NCBI GenBank assembly: GCA_018713365.1
Contig: DVOU01000066.1
Span: 1-64,000, forward strand
DNA from: Pullichristensenella excrementipullorum
Lineage (GTDB): Bacteria; Bacillota; Clostridia; Christensenellales; Aristaeellaceae
Direction of reading: 5' to 3'
Length of the DNA: 64,000 nucleotides
This document shows, piece after piece, positions 25,528 through 33,714 of the stretch. Below the pieces are notes generated by a model. It was not told the DNA's origin. It did no database searches and worked only from the letters and a program-made list of their open reading frames with translations. Each line of letters opens with the position of its first letter. Positions within the stretch are counted from its first letter, which is position 1. The position numbers and the translations under genes are program-made.

Positions 25528-26613
25528 TCATTCCGCCCGCGCGTTCAGCGCCGCGCAAAGCGTCTCCATATCAATGGCGGGGGAGAGGTCGAGATCATAG
25601 ACGCGCGTGCCGTCCCGGCAGACGAGGTTGCTCCCGCCATCCCGGTCGTTCCACAGGTAGAAGGTCGCCCCGTCCACCTCCGCGCTCTCATAGCCCGAGG
25701 CGTACTTAAGCTGACTTTCCAGTACGCGCTCCGCCACCCATGGCCAGCGGCAGTCCATCACCCTGCCGAAGATGGAAGCCCCCTCCGCCTCCTCGTCGTA
25801 AAAGGACACCCGCGGCACGAAGAAACTCCCGGACTCGGCCTCGCTGTCGAACGCGCCCGCCACGCCGTAGACCGCCTCCGTCCGCAGCGGCGCTTCCGCC
25901 TCCGTCAGCGGCGCGCCGCGCCAGAGGTCAGGCAAGAGGTCGGGCAGGAGCGGGCTCACGCTCGCCACCACCAGCAGCGCGATGTAGCACAGCGCGACGA
26001 GCAGCGCCCGGCGCCATCGCGGGGCGGCAAAGAGCGCGGCCTCGCCTCTTTTACCCTCCGCCTTCAGCGCCCTCCGCGCGCGAACGAGCCATGCGCCCGC
26101 CGCCACCGCCGCGCAGAGCAGCAAAATGGGCAATATCAGCGTCGGCGAGCCAGACAAAAGCCCGTGTCCGTCGGCGGAAAAGCGCATGATGACGAAATAC
26201 GCCGCCAGCAACAGCCACGGCAGCGCCGCCAGCGCCGCCCGCCCCGCCGCCTTACGGCGCGCCGCTGGGGCGGTGTCCGTGTCCGCAAAGTCCGCGGCCT
26301 GTCCTTCGCGGTCAACGAAAATATGTACGCCGTCGCAGGCGCCCACAAAGCTCCAGCCCTCCGCGCGCCGCCGGGCGAGGAGATCCGCCGCCGCGGCGTC
26401 GAAGTCCACGCCCCGTTGCCTGCGCACCAGCACGGCGCGGTAGCGCGCCCGCGCCCCGTCCTGCACGAGCAGCGCGTCGTGCCCGTCCATCGCCGCCAGC
26501 GACCAGCCCTGTCGTGCCCTGTCGTTCAGCCACGCTTCCAGCGTCCGCACGCGCAGCCACAGGCTGGGCGCGAACGTAAGTTCTTTATGCGGACAGCGCT
26601 CCAGTTCCTCCAT
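25528..26613 (-). CDS. DUF2812-like membrane protein, copy 2
   Basis: A 361-residue paralogue of the adjacent gene with the same plan: DUF2812 N-terminus (LEAWLNDRARQGWSLAAMDG, EGWSFVGACDGVHIF), three membrane helices and a C-terminal outer domain with SGSFFVPRVSF. No enzyme motif is seen. GGAGGGG lies just upstream. The 18-nt gap to copy 1 and the 12-nt gap to the GrpB gene suggest one operon. Function unknown; a membrane sensor is only a guess. Confidence 0.75.
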   Translation of the reverse strand: MEELERCPHKELTFAPSLWLRVRTLEAWLNDRARQGWSLAAMDGHDALLVQDGARARYRAVLVRRQRGVDFDAAAADLLARRRAEGWSFVGACDGVHIFVDREGQAADFADTDTAPAARRKAAGRAALAALPWLLLAAYFVIMRFSADGHGLLSGSPTLILPILLLCAAVAAGAWLVRARRALKAEGKRGEAALFAAPRWRRALLVALCYIALLVVASVSPLLPDLLPDLWRGAPLTEAEAPLRTEAVYGVAGAFDSEAESGSFFVPRVSFYDEEAEGASIFGRVMDCRWPWVAERVLESQLKYASGYESAEVDGATFYLWNDRDGGSNLVCRDGTRVYDLDLSPAIDMETLCAALNARAE

Positions 26614-26625
26614 ATTTTCCCCTCC

Positions 26626-27150
26626 TCATCCCTTCCGCGTCCGATACCACTTGAGCGCCCGCGCTTCCAGCGCACGCACATATTCGTCCTTGCCGTCGCA
26701 ATAGCCGTCCCAGTCGCGGGGAAAGCGCGCGGCCAGCGCCCTTTTCAGTTCCCCGTAGGCGCGCGCCTCGTCCGCGTGGGCGCGCAGATAGGCGCTCACG
26801 GCCAGATGGCGCTCGATGGCCTCCGCATTCTCCTCGGCAAACACATGCACGTGATGCGTGCGCTCGTCGCCGCCCTTGTGGAAGTAGCGCCGCCCAGGGA
26901 TGCCAAACTCGCCCATGGGCGTGTAGCCGAGGGCGACAAACCCCGCGTTGCACCCGTCCACGGCCCCGATGTCGCGCACCACGGGCATTATGTCGATGAT
27001 AGGCTTGGCGCACAGCCCCGGCACGCTCGTCGAGCCGATGTGATGGATGGCGACCATGTTTTCCCCAAGCACATTGGCGATGCGCGCCGCCTCGCGCTTG
27101 AATGCCTCCGCCCACTCCGGATGGTAGTCCACCACGACGATTTTTCGCAT
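26626..27150 (-). CDS. GrpB/UPF0157 family protein
   Basis: A 174-residue protein of the GrpB (UPF0157) nucleotidyltransferase-like family. The characteristic HIGSTSVPGLCAKPIIDIM (residues 37-55) and HHVHVF (about 98-103) are present. Family members are poorly characterised. AGGAGG lies 8 nt before the ATG, with a good promoter upstream. It leads the DUF2812 pair. Confidence 0.88.
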   Translation of the reverse strand: MRKIVVVDYHPEWAEAFKREAARIANVLGENMVAIHHIGSTSVPGLCAKPIIDIMPVVRDIGAVDGCNAGFVALGYTPMGEFGIPGRRYFHKGGDERTHHVHVFAEENAEAIERHLAVSAYLRAHADEARAYGELKRALAARFPRDWDGYCDGKDEYVRALEARALKWYRTRKG

Positions 27151-27170
27151 ATCCCATCCCTCCTGCCCTT

Positions 27171-27199
27171 ATCATACCATCTCCGCCGCCCGCGCGCAA
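27171..27199 (-). promoter_or_regulatory. Promoter of the GrpB-DUF2812 operon
   Basis: On the minus strand TTGCGC (27199-27194), 17 nt spacer, TATGAT (27176-27171), about 20 nt before the GrpB start. Confidence 0.6.
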
Positions 27200-27211
27200 C
27201 CGAAACTTTTC

Positions 27212-27240
27212 TTGAAACCCACACGCCCCCGTGATAGAAT
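27212..27240 (+). promoter_or_regulatory. Promoter of azlCD
   Basis: TTGAAA (27212-27217), 17 nt spacer, TAGAAT (27235-27240), with a TG one base before the -10 box. It lies divergently beside the GrpB promoter. Confidence 0.65.
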
Positions 27241-27261
27241 AACGTTTCGGAGGCGGTCGTT

Positions 27262-27945
27262 TTGCGCAAGGAAATGGCTTACGCCCTCAGGCGGACGGTG
27301 CCGGTCGCCTGCGGCTACATCTTTCTCGGCATGGCCTTTGGCGTATTGCTCAGCGAGGCGGGCTACGGCCCGGTCTGGGCGCTGTGTTCGAGCCTGTTTG
27401 TCTACGCCGGCTCCATGCAGTTTATCATGGTCTCGCTTTTGGCGGCGGGCGCGCCCGTCTACACCGTGGCCGTGACCACCTTTCTGGTCAACGCCCGCCA
27501 CATCTTCTACGGCCTTGGCATGCTGGAAAAGTTTCGCGGCCTGGGCAGGCGCTTTCCCTACATGGCCTTCGCCCTCACGGACGAGACGTACAGCGTGCTA
27601 TGCTCCATGGACGCGCCCACGGGCATGGACTGGGCCGACTGCGCCTTCTACGTCTCCATATTCGACCAGTGCTACTGGGTGCTTGGCTCCCTGCTCGGCT
27701 CGCTGCTGGGGCAGACCCTGCCCGTGGACCTCACCGGCATCGACTTTTCCATGACCGCCCTCTTCGTGGTCATTTTCGTCGATCAGTGGAAGCAGTTTCC
27801 CTCGCACGTGCCCGCGCTCACCGGCCTTGCCTGCGCGGTGGCGGCGCGGCTGCTCTTTGGCCCGGACAACTTCCTGCTCATCGCCCTCATCGCGGCGGTG
27901 GCCATCCTCGCCGCCCTGCGGGGAAGATTGGAGGCGAAGGCATGA
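27262..27945 (+). CDS. azlC: AzlC family branched-chain amino acid exporter subunit
   Basis: The large subunit of an AzlCD-type exporter for branched-chain amino acids and analogues. The 227-residue membrane protein has YIFLGMAFGVLLSEAGYG and FLVNARHIFYGL, typical of the family, and about six helices. The start is TTG 27262, 8 nt after GGAGG; the ATG at 27274 would be 20 nt away. The stop overlaps azlD. Confidence 0.92.
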   Translation: MRKEMAYALRRTVPVACGYIFLGMAFGVLLSEAGYGPVWALCSSLFVYAGSMQFIMVSLLAAGAPVYTVAVTTFLVNARHIFYGLGMLEKFRGLGRRFPYMAFALTDETYSVLCSMDAPTGMDWADCAFYVSIFDQCYWVLGSLLGSLLGQTLPVDLTGIDFSMTALFVVIFVDQWKQFPSHVPALTGLACAVAARLLFGPDNFLLIALIAAVAILAALRGRLEAKA

Positions 27946-28262
27946 ACGCCATTCTCATCGTCGCCGTCACTGCGCTCGTGACCATCGCCGTGCGCTTTTT
28001 GCCCTTTGCCGTCTTCGGCAAGCGCCCGCTGCCGTGCGTGGTGGTCTATCTTGGCCGCGTGCTGCCGCCGGCCATCATGGCGGCGTTGGTGGTCTACTGC
28101 CTGAAGGGCGTGGACTTTACCGCCTGGCCCTTCAGCCTTGCCGAGGTCATCGCCGTGGCGGTGACGGCGCTTCTGCACCTCTGGAAGCGCAACACCCTTC
28201 TGAGCATCGCCGCCGGAACAGTTTGTTACATGATCCTCATCCGCACCGTCTTTCCCATATAG
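27942..28262 (+). CDS. azlD: AzlD family small exporter subunit
   Basis: A 106-residue, three- or four-helix membrane protein that partners AzlC. AVRFLPFAVFG near the start and VVVYLGRVLPPAIMAALVVYCL are typical. The ATG overlaps the azlC stop (ATGA). No terminator is obvious after it. Confidence 0.9.
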   Translation: MNAILIVAVTALVTIAVRFLPFAVFGKRPLPCVVVYLGRVLPPAIMAALVVYCLKGVDFTAWPFSLAEVIAVAVTALLHLWKRNTLLSIAAGTVCYMILIRTVFPI

Positions 28263-28333
28263 CCTTTTTCTCACTTTGGACAAAAATCATACCGACATTT
28301 TCAAATTTGGCACATCCATTTTAAGTTCAGACA

Positions 28334-28361
28334 TTGACATTCCCCCAATATGCGGTAAAAT
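28334..28361 (+). promoter_or_regulatory. Promoter of the sugar ABC operon
   Basis: A perfect TTGACA (28334-28339), 16 nt spacer, TAAAAT (28356-28361). A TATAAT overlaps at 28361-28366 at a less good distance. Confidence 0.75.
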
Positions 28362-28403
28362 ATAATCAACAAAGTGGTAAAAACCGTGTATGGGGGCGCT
28401 GCC

Positions 28404-29897
28404 ATGTCTGAGTACCTGTTGCAAATGAAGAATATCACCAAGATATTCCCGGGCGTCAAGGCGCTGGACGGCGTGCAGTTCGATCTGCGCGCCGGAGAGA
28501 TCCATGCCCTCGTCGGCGAGAACGGCGCGGGCAAGTCCACGTTCATCAAGACCCTGACCGGCGTGCATCAGCCGGACGGCGGTGAGATCATCCTCGAGGG
28601 CAAGAAAGTGGTCATGAGCGACCCGATCGTCGCCCAGAAGCATGGCATCGCCGCCATCTACCAGCACGCCGCCTCCTACCCCGACCTGTCTGTGGCCGAG
28701 AACATCTTCATCGGCCATGAGTTCAAGCGCGGCCCCTTCATCAACTGGGCGCGCGCCAATAGCGAGGCGAAAAAGCTGCTCGACGCCGTGGGTGCGGACT
28801 TCAGCCCCACCACGCCGGTCGGCTCGCTTTCCGTCGCCCAGCAGCAATTGGTTGAGATCGCCAAGGCGCTGTCCATGAACGCGAAGATCCTCATCATGGA
28901 CGAGCCTACCGCCGCCCTCTCCAAGCGCGAGAGCGAGGATTTGTACGCCATATCCCGCAAACTGCGCGATCAGGGCACGGCCATCATCCTCATCTCCCAC
29001 CGCTTTGAAGACATCTTCGGCCTTGCCGACCGCGTCACCGTCTTCCGCGACGCCAAATACATCGGCACCTGGGACTTAGACGAGGTCGACGAACCCATGC
29101 TGGTACACCACATGGTCGGCCGCGAGATCACCCAATTGTTCCCCAAGAAGCAGATCGAGCGCGGCGAGGAGCTGCTCAGGCTCGACAAGCTTTCCCGCAT
29201 GGGCTATTACAAGGACGTCAGCCTGACCGTACACGCCGGCGAGATCGTCGGCCTGACCGGCCTGGTCGGCGCCGGGCGCACCGAGGTGGTGGAGTCCGTG
29301 TTCGGCATCACCAGGGCGGACGCGGGCGACATTTACTTTGAAGGCAAGAAGCTCGAAGACATCACCCCCGACAAGGCGATGAAGATTGGCATCGGCCTTC
29401 TGCCGGAAGACCGCCAGAAGCAGGGCCTGCTGCTGGATTGGTCGATCAACCGCAACATCTCCCTCTCCGTACTCTCCAAGTGTCAGAACGGCCCCGTACT
29501 CAAAAAAAGCAAGGAATACGCAATCTCCGAGCGTCTCAAGGAGCTGTTGGCCATCAAGGCGCCTACGACCGATACGTTCACCGGCGCGCTCTCCGGCGGC
29601 AACCAGCAGAAGGTGGTCGTGGGCAAGCAGCTGGCCGCCGACCCCAAGCTCATCATCCTCGATGAGCCGACCAAGGGCGTCGACGTGGGCAGCAAGGCCG
29701 CCATCTACGCCATCATGAGCGACCTTGCCGAGCAGGGCATGGGCATTTTGATGATCTCATCGGAGATGCCGGAAGTGATGAACATGTCCGACCGCATCTA
29801 CGTGATGAGCGAGGGCAGGATCACGGCGGAATTTGAACCCGCCGGCCTGACGCAGGACGTAATCCTCAACGCCGCCATGCCCAAGAGCAAAGCATGA
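28404..29897 (+). CDS. Sugar ABC transporter ATPase (RbsA/MglA-type, two domains)
   Basis: The energy-coupling subunit of a sugar importer, 497 residues with two ATPase halves. Domain 1 has Walker A GENGAGKST, a signature-like SVAQQQLVEIAKAL and Walker B ILIMDEPTAAL. Domain 2 has a degenerate Walker A (GLVGAGRTE), the signature LSGGNQQKVVVGKQL and LIILDEPTKGVDVG. This asymmetry is usual for the ribose/galactose/rhamnose class. ATG 28404 has only a weak G-rich ribosome site; GTG 28374 is an alternative. It heads a four-gene operon. Confidence 0.93.
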   Translation: MSEYLLQMKNITKIFPGVKALDGVQFDLRAGEIHALVGENGAGKSTFIKTLTGVHQPDGGEIILEGKKVVMSDPIVAQKHGIAAIYQHAASYPDLSVAENIFIGHEFKRGPFINWARANSEAKKLLDAVGADFSPTTPVGSLSVAQQQLVEIAKALSMNAKILIMDEPTAALSKRESEDLYAISRKLRDQGTAIILISHRFEDIFGLADRVTVFRDAKYIGTWDLDEVDEPMLVHHMVGREITQLFPKKQIERGEELLRLDKLSRMGYYKDVSLTVHAGEIVGLTGLVGAGRTEVVESVFGITRADAGDIYFEGKKLEDITPDKAMKIGIGLLPEDRQKQGLLLDWSINRNISLSVLSKCQNGPVLKKSKEYAISERLKELLAIKAPTTDTFTGALSGGNQQKVVVGKQLAADPKLIILDEPTKGVDVGSKAAIYAIMSDLAEQGMGILMISSEMPEVMNMSDRIYVMSEGRITAEFEPAGLTQDVILNAAMPKSKA

Positions 29898-29911
29898 TAG
29901 GGGGAGAGAAT

Positions 29912-30925
29912 ATGCAGGAAAAGAAAAAAGGCAGACCCCTGTACGCGCTGCTGATCGAGCATCGCGAGATACCGCTGCTGGCAGTGCTTGTGCTGCTGCT
30001 CATCCTCGTCAGCATCCGCGTGCCGGGCTATCTGGCTGATAACTACATGAACGTCCTCAAGGGCGGCTCCATCAACATGGTCATGGCCTGCGGCATGCTC
30101 TGCGTGCTTTTGGTCGGCTCCATCGACATCTCCGTCACCGCCATCCTCGCCTTTGCCGGCGCCGTATGCGGCAAACTGATGGGTATGGGCGTGATCCAGT
30201 CCACATGGATGATGTTCGCGCTGGGCATTCTCATCGGCGCGGTCATCGGCGCGGTCAACGGCGTTCTGATGAGCTACGGCAAGGTCATCGCCATCATCGT
30301 CACCTTGGGCACGAGCTACATCGTGCGCGCCCTCATCCCCATGGAGTGGCTGCTGGGCATGAACAAGGTCGTTCCCACGGACCTGACCGAGGGCTTCAAG
30401 GACAGCATGGTCACCAATACGTTCCTCGGCCTTCCCTTCCTGGTGTGGATGGCCATCATCGTCACCGTGCTGGTCGGCATCTTCCTCAAGTATTCGCGCA
30501 CGGGCCGCAACCTCTACGCCGTCGGCTCCAACGCCGAGGCGGCGCAGGTGCGCGGCGTGCCCATCGAGCGCATCAAGGTGCTGGCGCACGTCATCTGCGG
30601 CGCCACCGCCGGCCTGGCGGGCGTGATGTGGCTGGGCTACTACTGGGCCATCGAGAAGGGCTCGGCCAACGGCAACGAGATGTTCACCATCGCGGCCTGC
30701 GTGCTGGGCGGCGTCTCCGTCACCGGCGGCTACGGCAAGATCACCGGCGTGGTCATCGGCGCGCTGATGATCGCCACCATCGACAGCGCCATCCCCCAGC
30801 TGGGCATCGGCAACTCCATGATCACCGAGTTCATCAAGGGCATCCTCCTGCTGTTCGCGATCCTGCTGAACGTCATCCTCCAGCGCATCGCCGACAAGCA
30901 GGCTCTGGCGAGGAGGGGTATCTAA
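29912..30925 (+). CDS. Sugar ABC transporter permease 1 (RbsC-type)
   Basis: A 337-residue membrane permease of the ribose-type ABC importer with about 8-10 helices. The conserved GSIDISVTAILAFAGAV and the C-terminal GGVSVTGGYGKITGVVIGA are diagnostic. GGGGAG 5 nt before ATG 29912 decides against ATG 29894, which overlaps the ATPase stop. It is followed by a second, different permease, a two-permease layout known in rhamnose and AI-2 importers. Confidence 0.92.
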   Translation: MQEKKKGRPLYALLIEHREIPLLAVLVLLLILVSIRVPGYLADNYMNVLKGGSINMVMACGMLCVLLVGSIDISVTAILAFAGAVCGKLMGMGVIQSTWMMFALGILIGAVIGAVNGVLMSYGKVIAIIVTLGTSYIVRALIPMEWLLGMNKVVPTDLTEGFKDSMVTNTFLGLPFLVWMAIIVTVLVGIFLKYSRTGRNLYAVGSNAEAAQVRGVPIERIKVLAHVICGATAGLAGVMWLGYYWAIEKGSANGNEMFTIAACVLGGVSVTGGYGKITGVVIGALMIATIDSAIPQLGIGNSMITEFIKGILLLFAILLNVILQRIADKQALARRGI

Positions 30926-32004
30926 TGAAAAAGAACAAGCTCGTAGCCCTCTTGACCCGCTGGGAAGTGTTCCTGATCGTGCTGCTGGCGCTGATGTGCC
31001 TGGTCTTCAACCTCCAGGACGCCGCGCGCGTGGCCTCTGGTGAAGCCCGGCGCGATGTGTTCAACGTGGCCAACGTCGTGCGCTCCATGCGCCCCTACAT
31101 GCTCTACAGCTTTATGACGCTGGGCATGATGCTCATCCTCGCCATGGGCGATATGGACATCTCCGTCGGCGCGGCGGCGACCCTCAGCGTGGTCGTGCTG
31201 GGCGTGACCTACAACGGCCTGACCACCTCCGGCCTCGTCGGCCTGCCGGCCCTCATCATCGCGCTGGCGGCCTGCCTGCTGGTCGGCTCCCTCTGCGGCG
31301 CGCTCAACGGCCTTTTGGTCACGCGCTTCAAGGAGCTGTTCCCGATGATCATCACTTTGGCGACGCAGCTGTTCTTCCGCGGCTTCTCCTATCTGCTCAT
31401 CGGCGGCCAGACGCTGACCTTCAACGACGATACCTTCGCGCTGCTCAAGAACCTCAACAGCCTCATCGACATGTTCGGCATCAAGGTGCCGGTCATGCTG
31501 CCGATCTTTCTGGTGGTGGCGCTGGTGTTCTACTTCTGGCTGCACCTCACCAGCAACGGCCGCAAGATCTTCGCCATCGGCACCAACGCCGTCGCCACCA
31601 ACTATTCCGGCGTGCGCGTGGACTTCATCAAGTTCTGGTGCTTCGTCGTCGCCGGCCTGATGAGCGCGGTCACGGGCATATTCTTCGTCGGCGCCACGTC
31701 CTCGTCGGTCAAGGCTGACATCATGGACGGCTACCACATGTACGCCATCGCGGCGGCCATCCTCGGCGGTTTCTCCACCGACGGCGGCAAGGGCAGCGTC
31801 ATCGGCGTCATCCTCTCCCTGGTCATCTTCGCCGTGATGAAGATCGGCCTGGGCACGCTCTTCGGCTTTGCGGACAGCGCGGTCAACCTCTCGGTCGGCA
31901 TCATCCTCATCCTCAGCGTGCTTTTGCCGAACATGGTCAACAAGGCGCGCGACGAGCTGCGCGTGCGCAAGCGCCGCGCGGAGGTCTCCAAGGCTGCGTC
32001 GTAA
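30925..32004 (+). CDS. Sugar ABC transporter permease 2 (RbsC-type)
   Basis: A 359-residue second permease of the same family, probably forming a heterodimer with permease 1. It has GDMDISVGAAATLSVVVLG and GGFSTDGGKGSVIGVILS. The ATG overlaps the permease 1 stop (TAATG), with GGAGGGG 6-7 nt upstream. The C-terminal tail is basic. Confidence 0.92.
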   Translation: MKKNKLVALLTRWEVFLIVLLALMCLVFNLQDAARVASGEARRDVFNVANVVRSMRPYMLYSFMTLGMMLILAMGDMDISVGAAATLSVVVLGVTYNGLTTSGLVGLPALIIALAACLLVGSLCGALNGLLVTRFKELFPMIITLATQLFFRGFSYLLIGGQTLTFNDDTFALLKNLNSLIDMFGIKVPVMLPIFLVVALVFYFWLHLTSNGRKIFAIGTNAVATNYSGVRVDFIKFWCFVVAGLMSAVTGIFFVGATSSSVKADIMDGYHMYAIAAAILGGFSTDGGKGSVIGVILSLVIFAVMKIGLGTLFGFADSAVNLSVGIILILSVLLPNMVNKARDELRVRKRRAEVSKAAS

Positions 32005-32062
32005 CGCTCAATTCGATTCGGTTTTGTCCTTTGGGACAAAAAATTATAAGGAGGGTATATCC

Positions 32063-33097
32063 ATGAAGAAGATCCTTTCCCTGGTCCTGGTCGCGCTGCT
32101 CGTGCTGGCGCTGACCCCCGCGTTCGCGGAAGGCGACTCCATCTACATCGGCGTCGTCTACAAGCAGTCCGGTAACGCCTACTTCCAGGCGGCTGTCACC
32201 GGCTTTGAGCAGGCTGCTGCCGAGCTGGGCTTCGAGTTCGACCACGACGGTCCCGATGATGGCTCTTCCGATGGTCAGATCCGCATCATCGAGAACTACA
32301 TCGCCCAGGGCGTGGACGCGCTGTGCGTTTCCGCCAATGACCCGGCCGCTCTGGTCGACGTTTTGCAGGAGGCCATGGCTGAGGGCATCTACGTCATTTC
32401 CTGGGATGCTCCCGTGAACGCCGAAGGCCGCACGCTGGATGTGGAGCCCGCCTCCGCCCAGACCATCGCCCTGACCCAGCTCGAGTCTCTGGCGAAGTCC
32501 ATCAATTATGAAGGTCAGGTCGCCATCGTCTCCGCCGCCGCCACCATGCCGAACCAGAACCTCTGGATCAGCTTCATCGAGGACGCGCTGGCCAACGACG
32601 AGGCCTATGCCAACATCGAGTACGTTGGCACCGTGTATGGCGATGACGAGTACACCAAGTCCTTCGACGAGACGCTGGCTCTGCTGAACCAGTATCCGGA
32701 CCTCAAGGGCATCATCGTTCCCACCACCGCTGGCGCGCCCGCCGTTGCCAAGTGCGTGCAGGATGAAGGCCGCGACGTCAAGGTCACCGGTCTGACCCTG
32801 GCCTCCGACATGCAGGAGTTCATCGAGGCTGGCATCTGCGACGAGACCTTCCTGTGGAACCCGATCGAGCTGGGCTATGCCGCCTCCTACGCGGCGGTCG
32901 CGCTCATCAATGGCGACATCACCGCTTCCGTCGGTGACACCCTCACCGTGCCCGAGGTCGGCGATCTGGTCGTCGAGCAGTCCACCGAGGTCAATGAGAA
33001 TGGCGAACTCGTCGAGGCCGACGGCACCATCATCTACCTCAACAGGCTGAACACCTTCAACGCCGAGACCGTTGGCGAGTGGGTCGACATCCTGTAA
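32063..33097 (+). CDS. Sugar-binding protein of the ABC importer (RhaS/LsrB-like)
   Basis: A 344-residue extracytoplasmic binding protein of the type 1 periplasmic-binding fold. Residues 1-22 are a signal peptide ending PAFA with no lipobox cysteine, so it is predicted to be secreted or held by other means. IYIGVVYKQSGNAYFQAAVTGF and the segment ending WDAPVNAEGRTLDV resemble rhamnose- or autoinducer-2-binding proteins; the ligand is not certain. AAGGAGGG precedes the ATG. Codon use is less GC-rich than its neighbours, consistent with high expression. Confidence 0.9.
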   Translation: MKKILSLVLVALLVLALTPAFAEGDSIYIGVVYKQSGNAYFQAAVTGFEQAAAELGFEFDHDGPDDGSSDGQIRIIENYIAQGVDALCVSANDPAALVDVLQEAMAEGIYVISWDAPVNAEGRTLDVEPASAQTIALTQLESLAKSINYEGQVAIVSAAATMPNQNLWISFIEDALANDEAYANIEYVGTVYGDDEYTKSFDETLALLNQYPDLKGIIVPTTAGAPAVAKCVQDEGRDVKVTGLTLASDMQEFIEAGICDETFLWNPIELGYAASYAAVALINGDITASVGDTLTVPEVGDLVVEQSTEVNENGELVEADGTIIYLNRLNTFNAETVGEWVDIL

Positions 33098-33122
33098 TCA
33101 GGCTTATCCCCGAAACAGCGGC

Positions 33123-33150
33123 GGCCCCGGGCACTAAGTCCGGGGCCGTT
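33123..33150 (+). terminator. Hairpin after the sugar ABC operon
   Basis: GGCCCCGG (33123-33130) pairs perfectly with CCGGGGCC (33140-33147), followed by GTTTCC. Confidence 0.6.
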
Positions 33151-33185
33151 TCCGTTCCAATGGAACGCCGCTTTCAGCGCACAAG

Positions 33186-33231
33186 CAAAAAGGCCGCCGC
33201 CCGTCCCCGCTTGGGGGATGGACGGCGGCCT
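33186..33231 (-). terminator. Terminator of the GtrA gene
   Basis: AGGCCGCCG (33191-33199) pairs with CGGCGGCCT (33223-33231), with an inner CCCC/GGGG. On the minus strand it is followed by five T, serving the minus-strand gene ending at 33251. It may also stop plus-strand read-through. Confidence 0.8.
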
Positions 33232-33250
33232 TTCGCGCGCCGGAGGGCGC

Positions 33251-33706
33251 TCACTTGGAGACCTTGTGATACAACAAAAACTTGCGCGCCACGAAGTTCC
33301 ATACCAGCACGATCAGCGTGGCGATGATCTTCGAGACCATGAAGTACAGCCCGACCCACTCAGTCAGCGCGTGGACCAGCCCCATCGTCAGCAGCAGCCC
33401 CACCGCGCCGATGAGGGCGTAGCCGAGAAATTCGCCGCCCGCGCCGGTGCGCGCCTTTTCCACCTGAAACACCAGCCACTTGGAAAGCAGGAAATTGACG
33501 GTCAGCCCGGCAAAGAAGCCGCAGACCACGCCCACCTGATAGTGCGCGCCGAGGCGCTCCACCAGCCAGACCACGCCCCAGTCCACCACCGCCGCGAACC
33601 CGCCCACAAAGGCGTAGCGGAAAAACTGCACCATCGCGTTGGTGGTGGGCCTGCGAAACAGGCCCTGCATGTCCATGCGCCGCAAAAGAGAGAAAAGCTC
33701 CCGCAT
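33251..33706 (-). CDS. GtrA-like membrane protein
   Basis: A 151-residue, four-helix protein of the GtrA family, associated with moving lipid-linked sugars across the membrane for cell-surface polysaccharides. FFRYAFVGGFAAVVDWGVVW and the C-terminal IATLIVLVWNFVARKFLLY are typical. The start at 33706 (MRELF) has AGGTGAG nearby; the longer frame to 33766 would overlap the upstream gene. It follows the FAD oxidoreductase by 8 nt in one operon. Confidence 0.88.
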   Translation of the reverse strand: MRELFSLLRRMDMQGLFRRPTTNAMVQFFRYAFVGGFAAVVDWGVVWLVERLGAHYQVGVVCGFFAGLTVNFLLSKWLVFQVEKARTGAGGEFLGYALIGAVGLLLTMGLVHALTEWVGLYFMVSKIIATLIVLVWNFVARKFLLYHKVSK

Positions 33707-33714
33707 GCGCTCAC

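Noticed and set aside
28263..28333. Terminator after azlD
   Set aside because: No stable stem with a T run is visible; the stretch is AT-rich but unstructured by eye.
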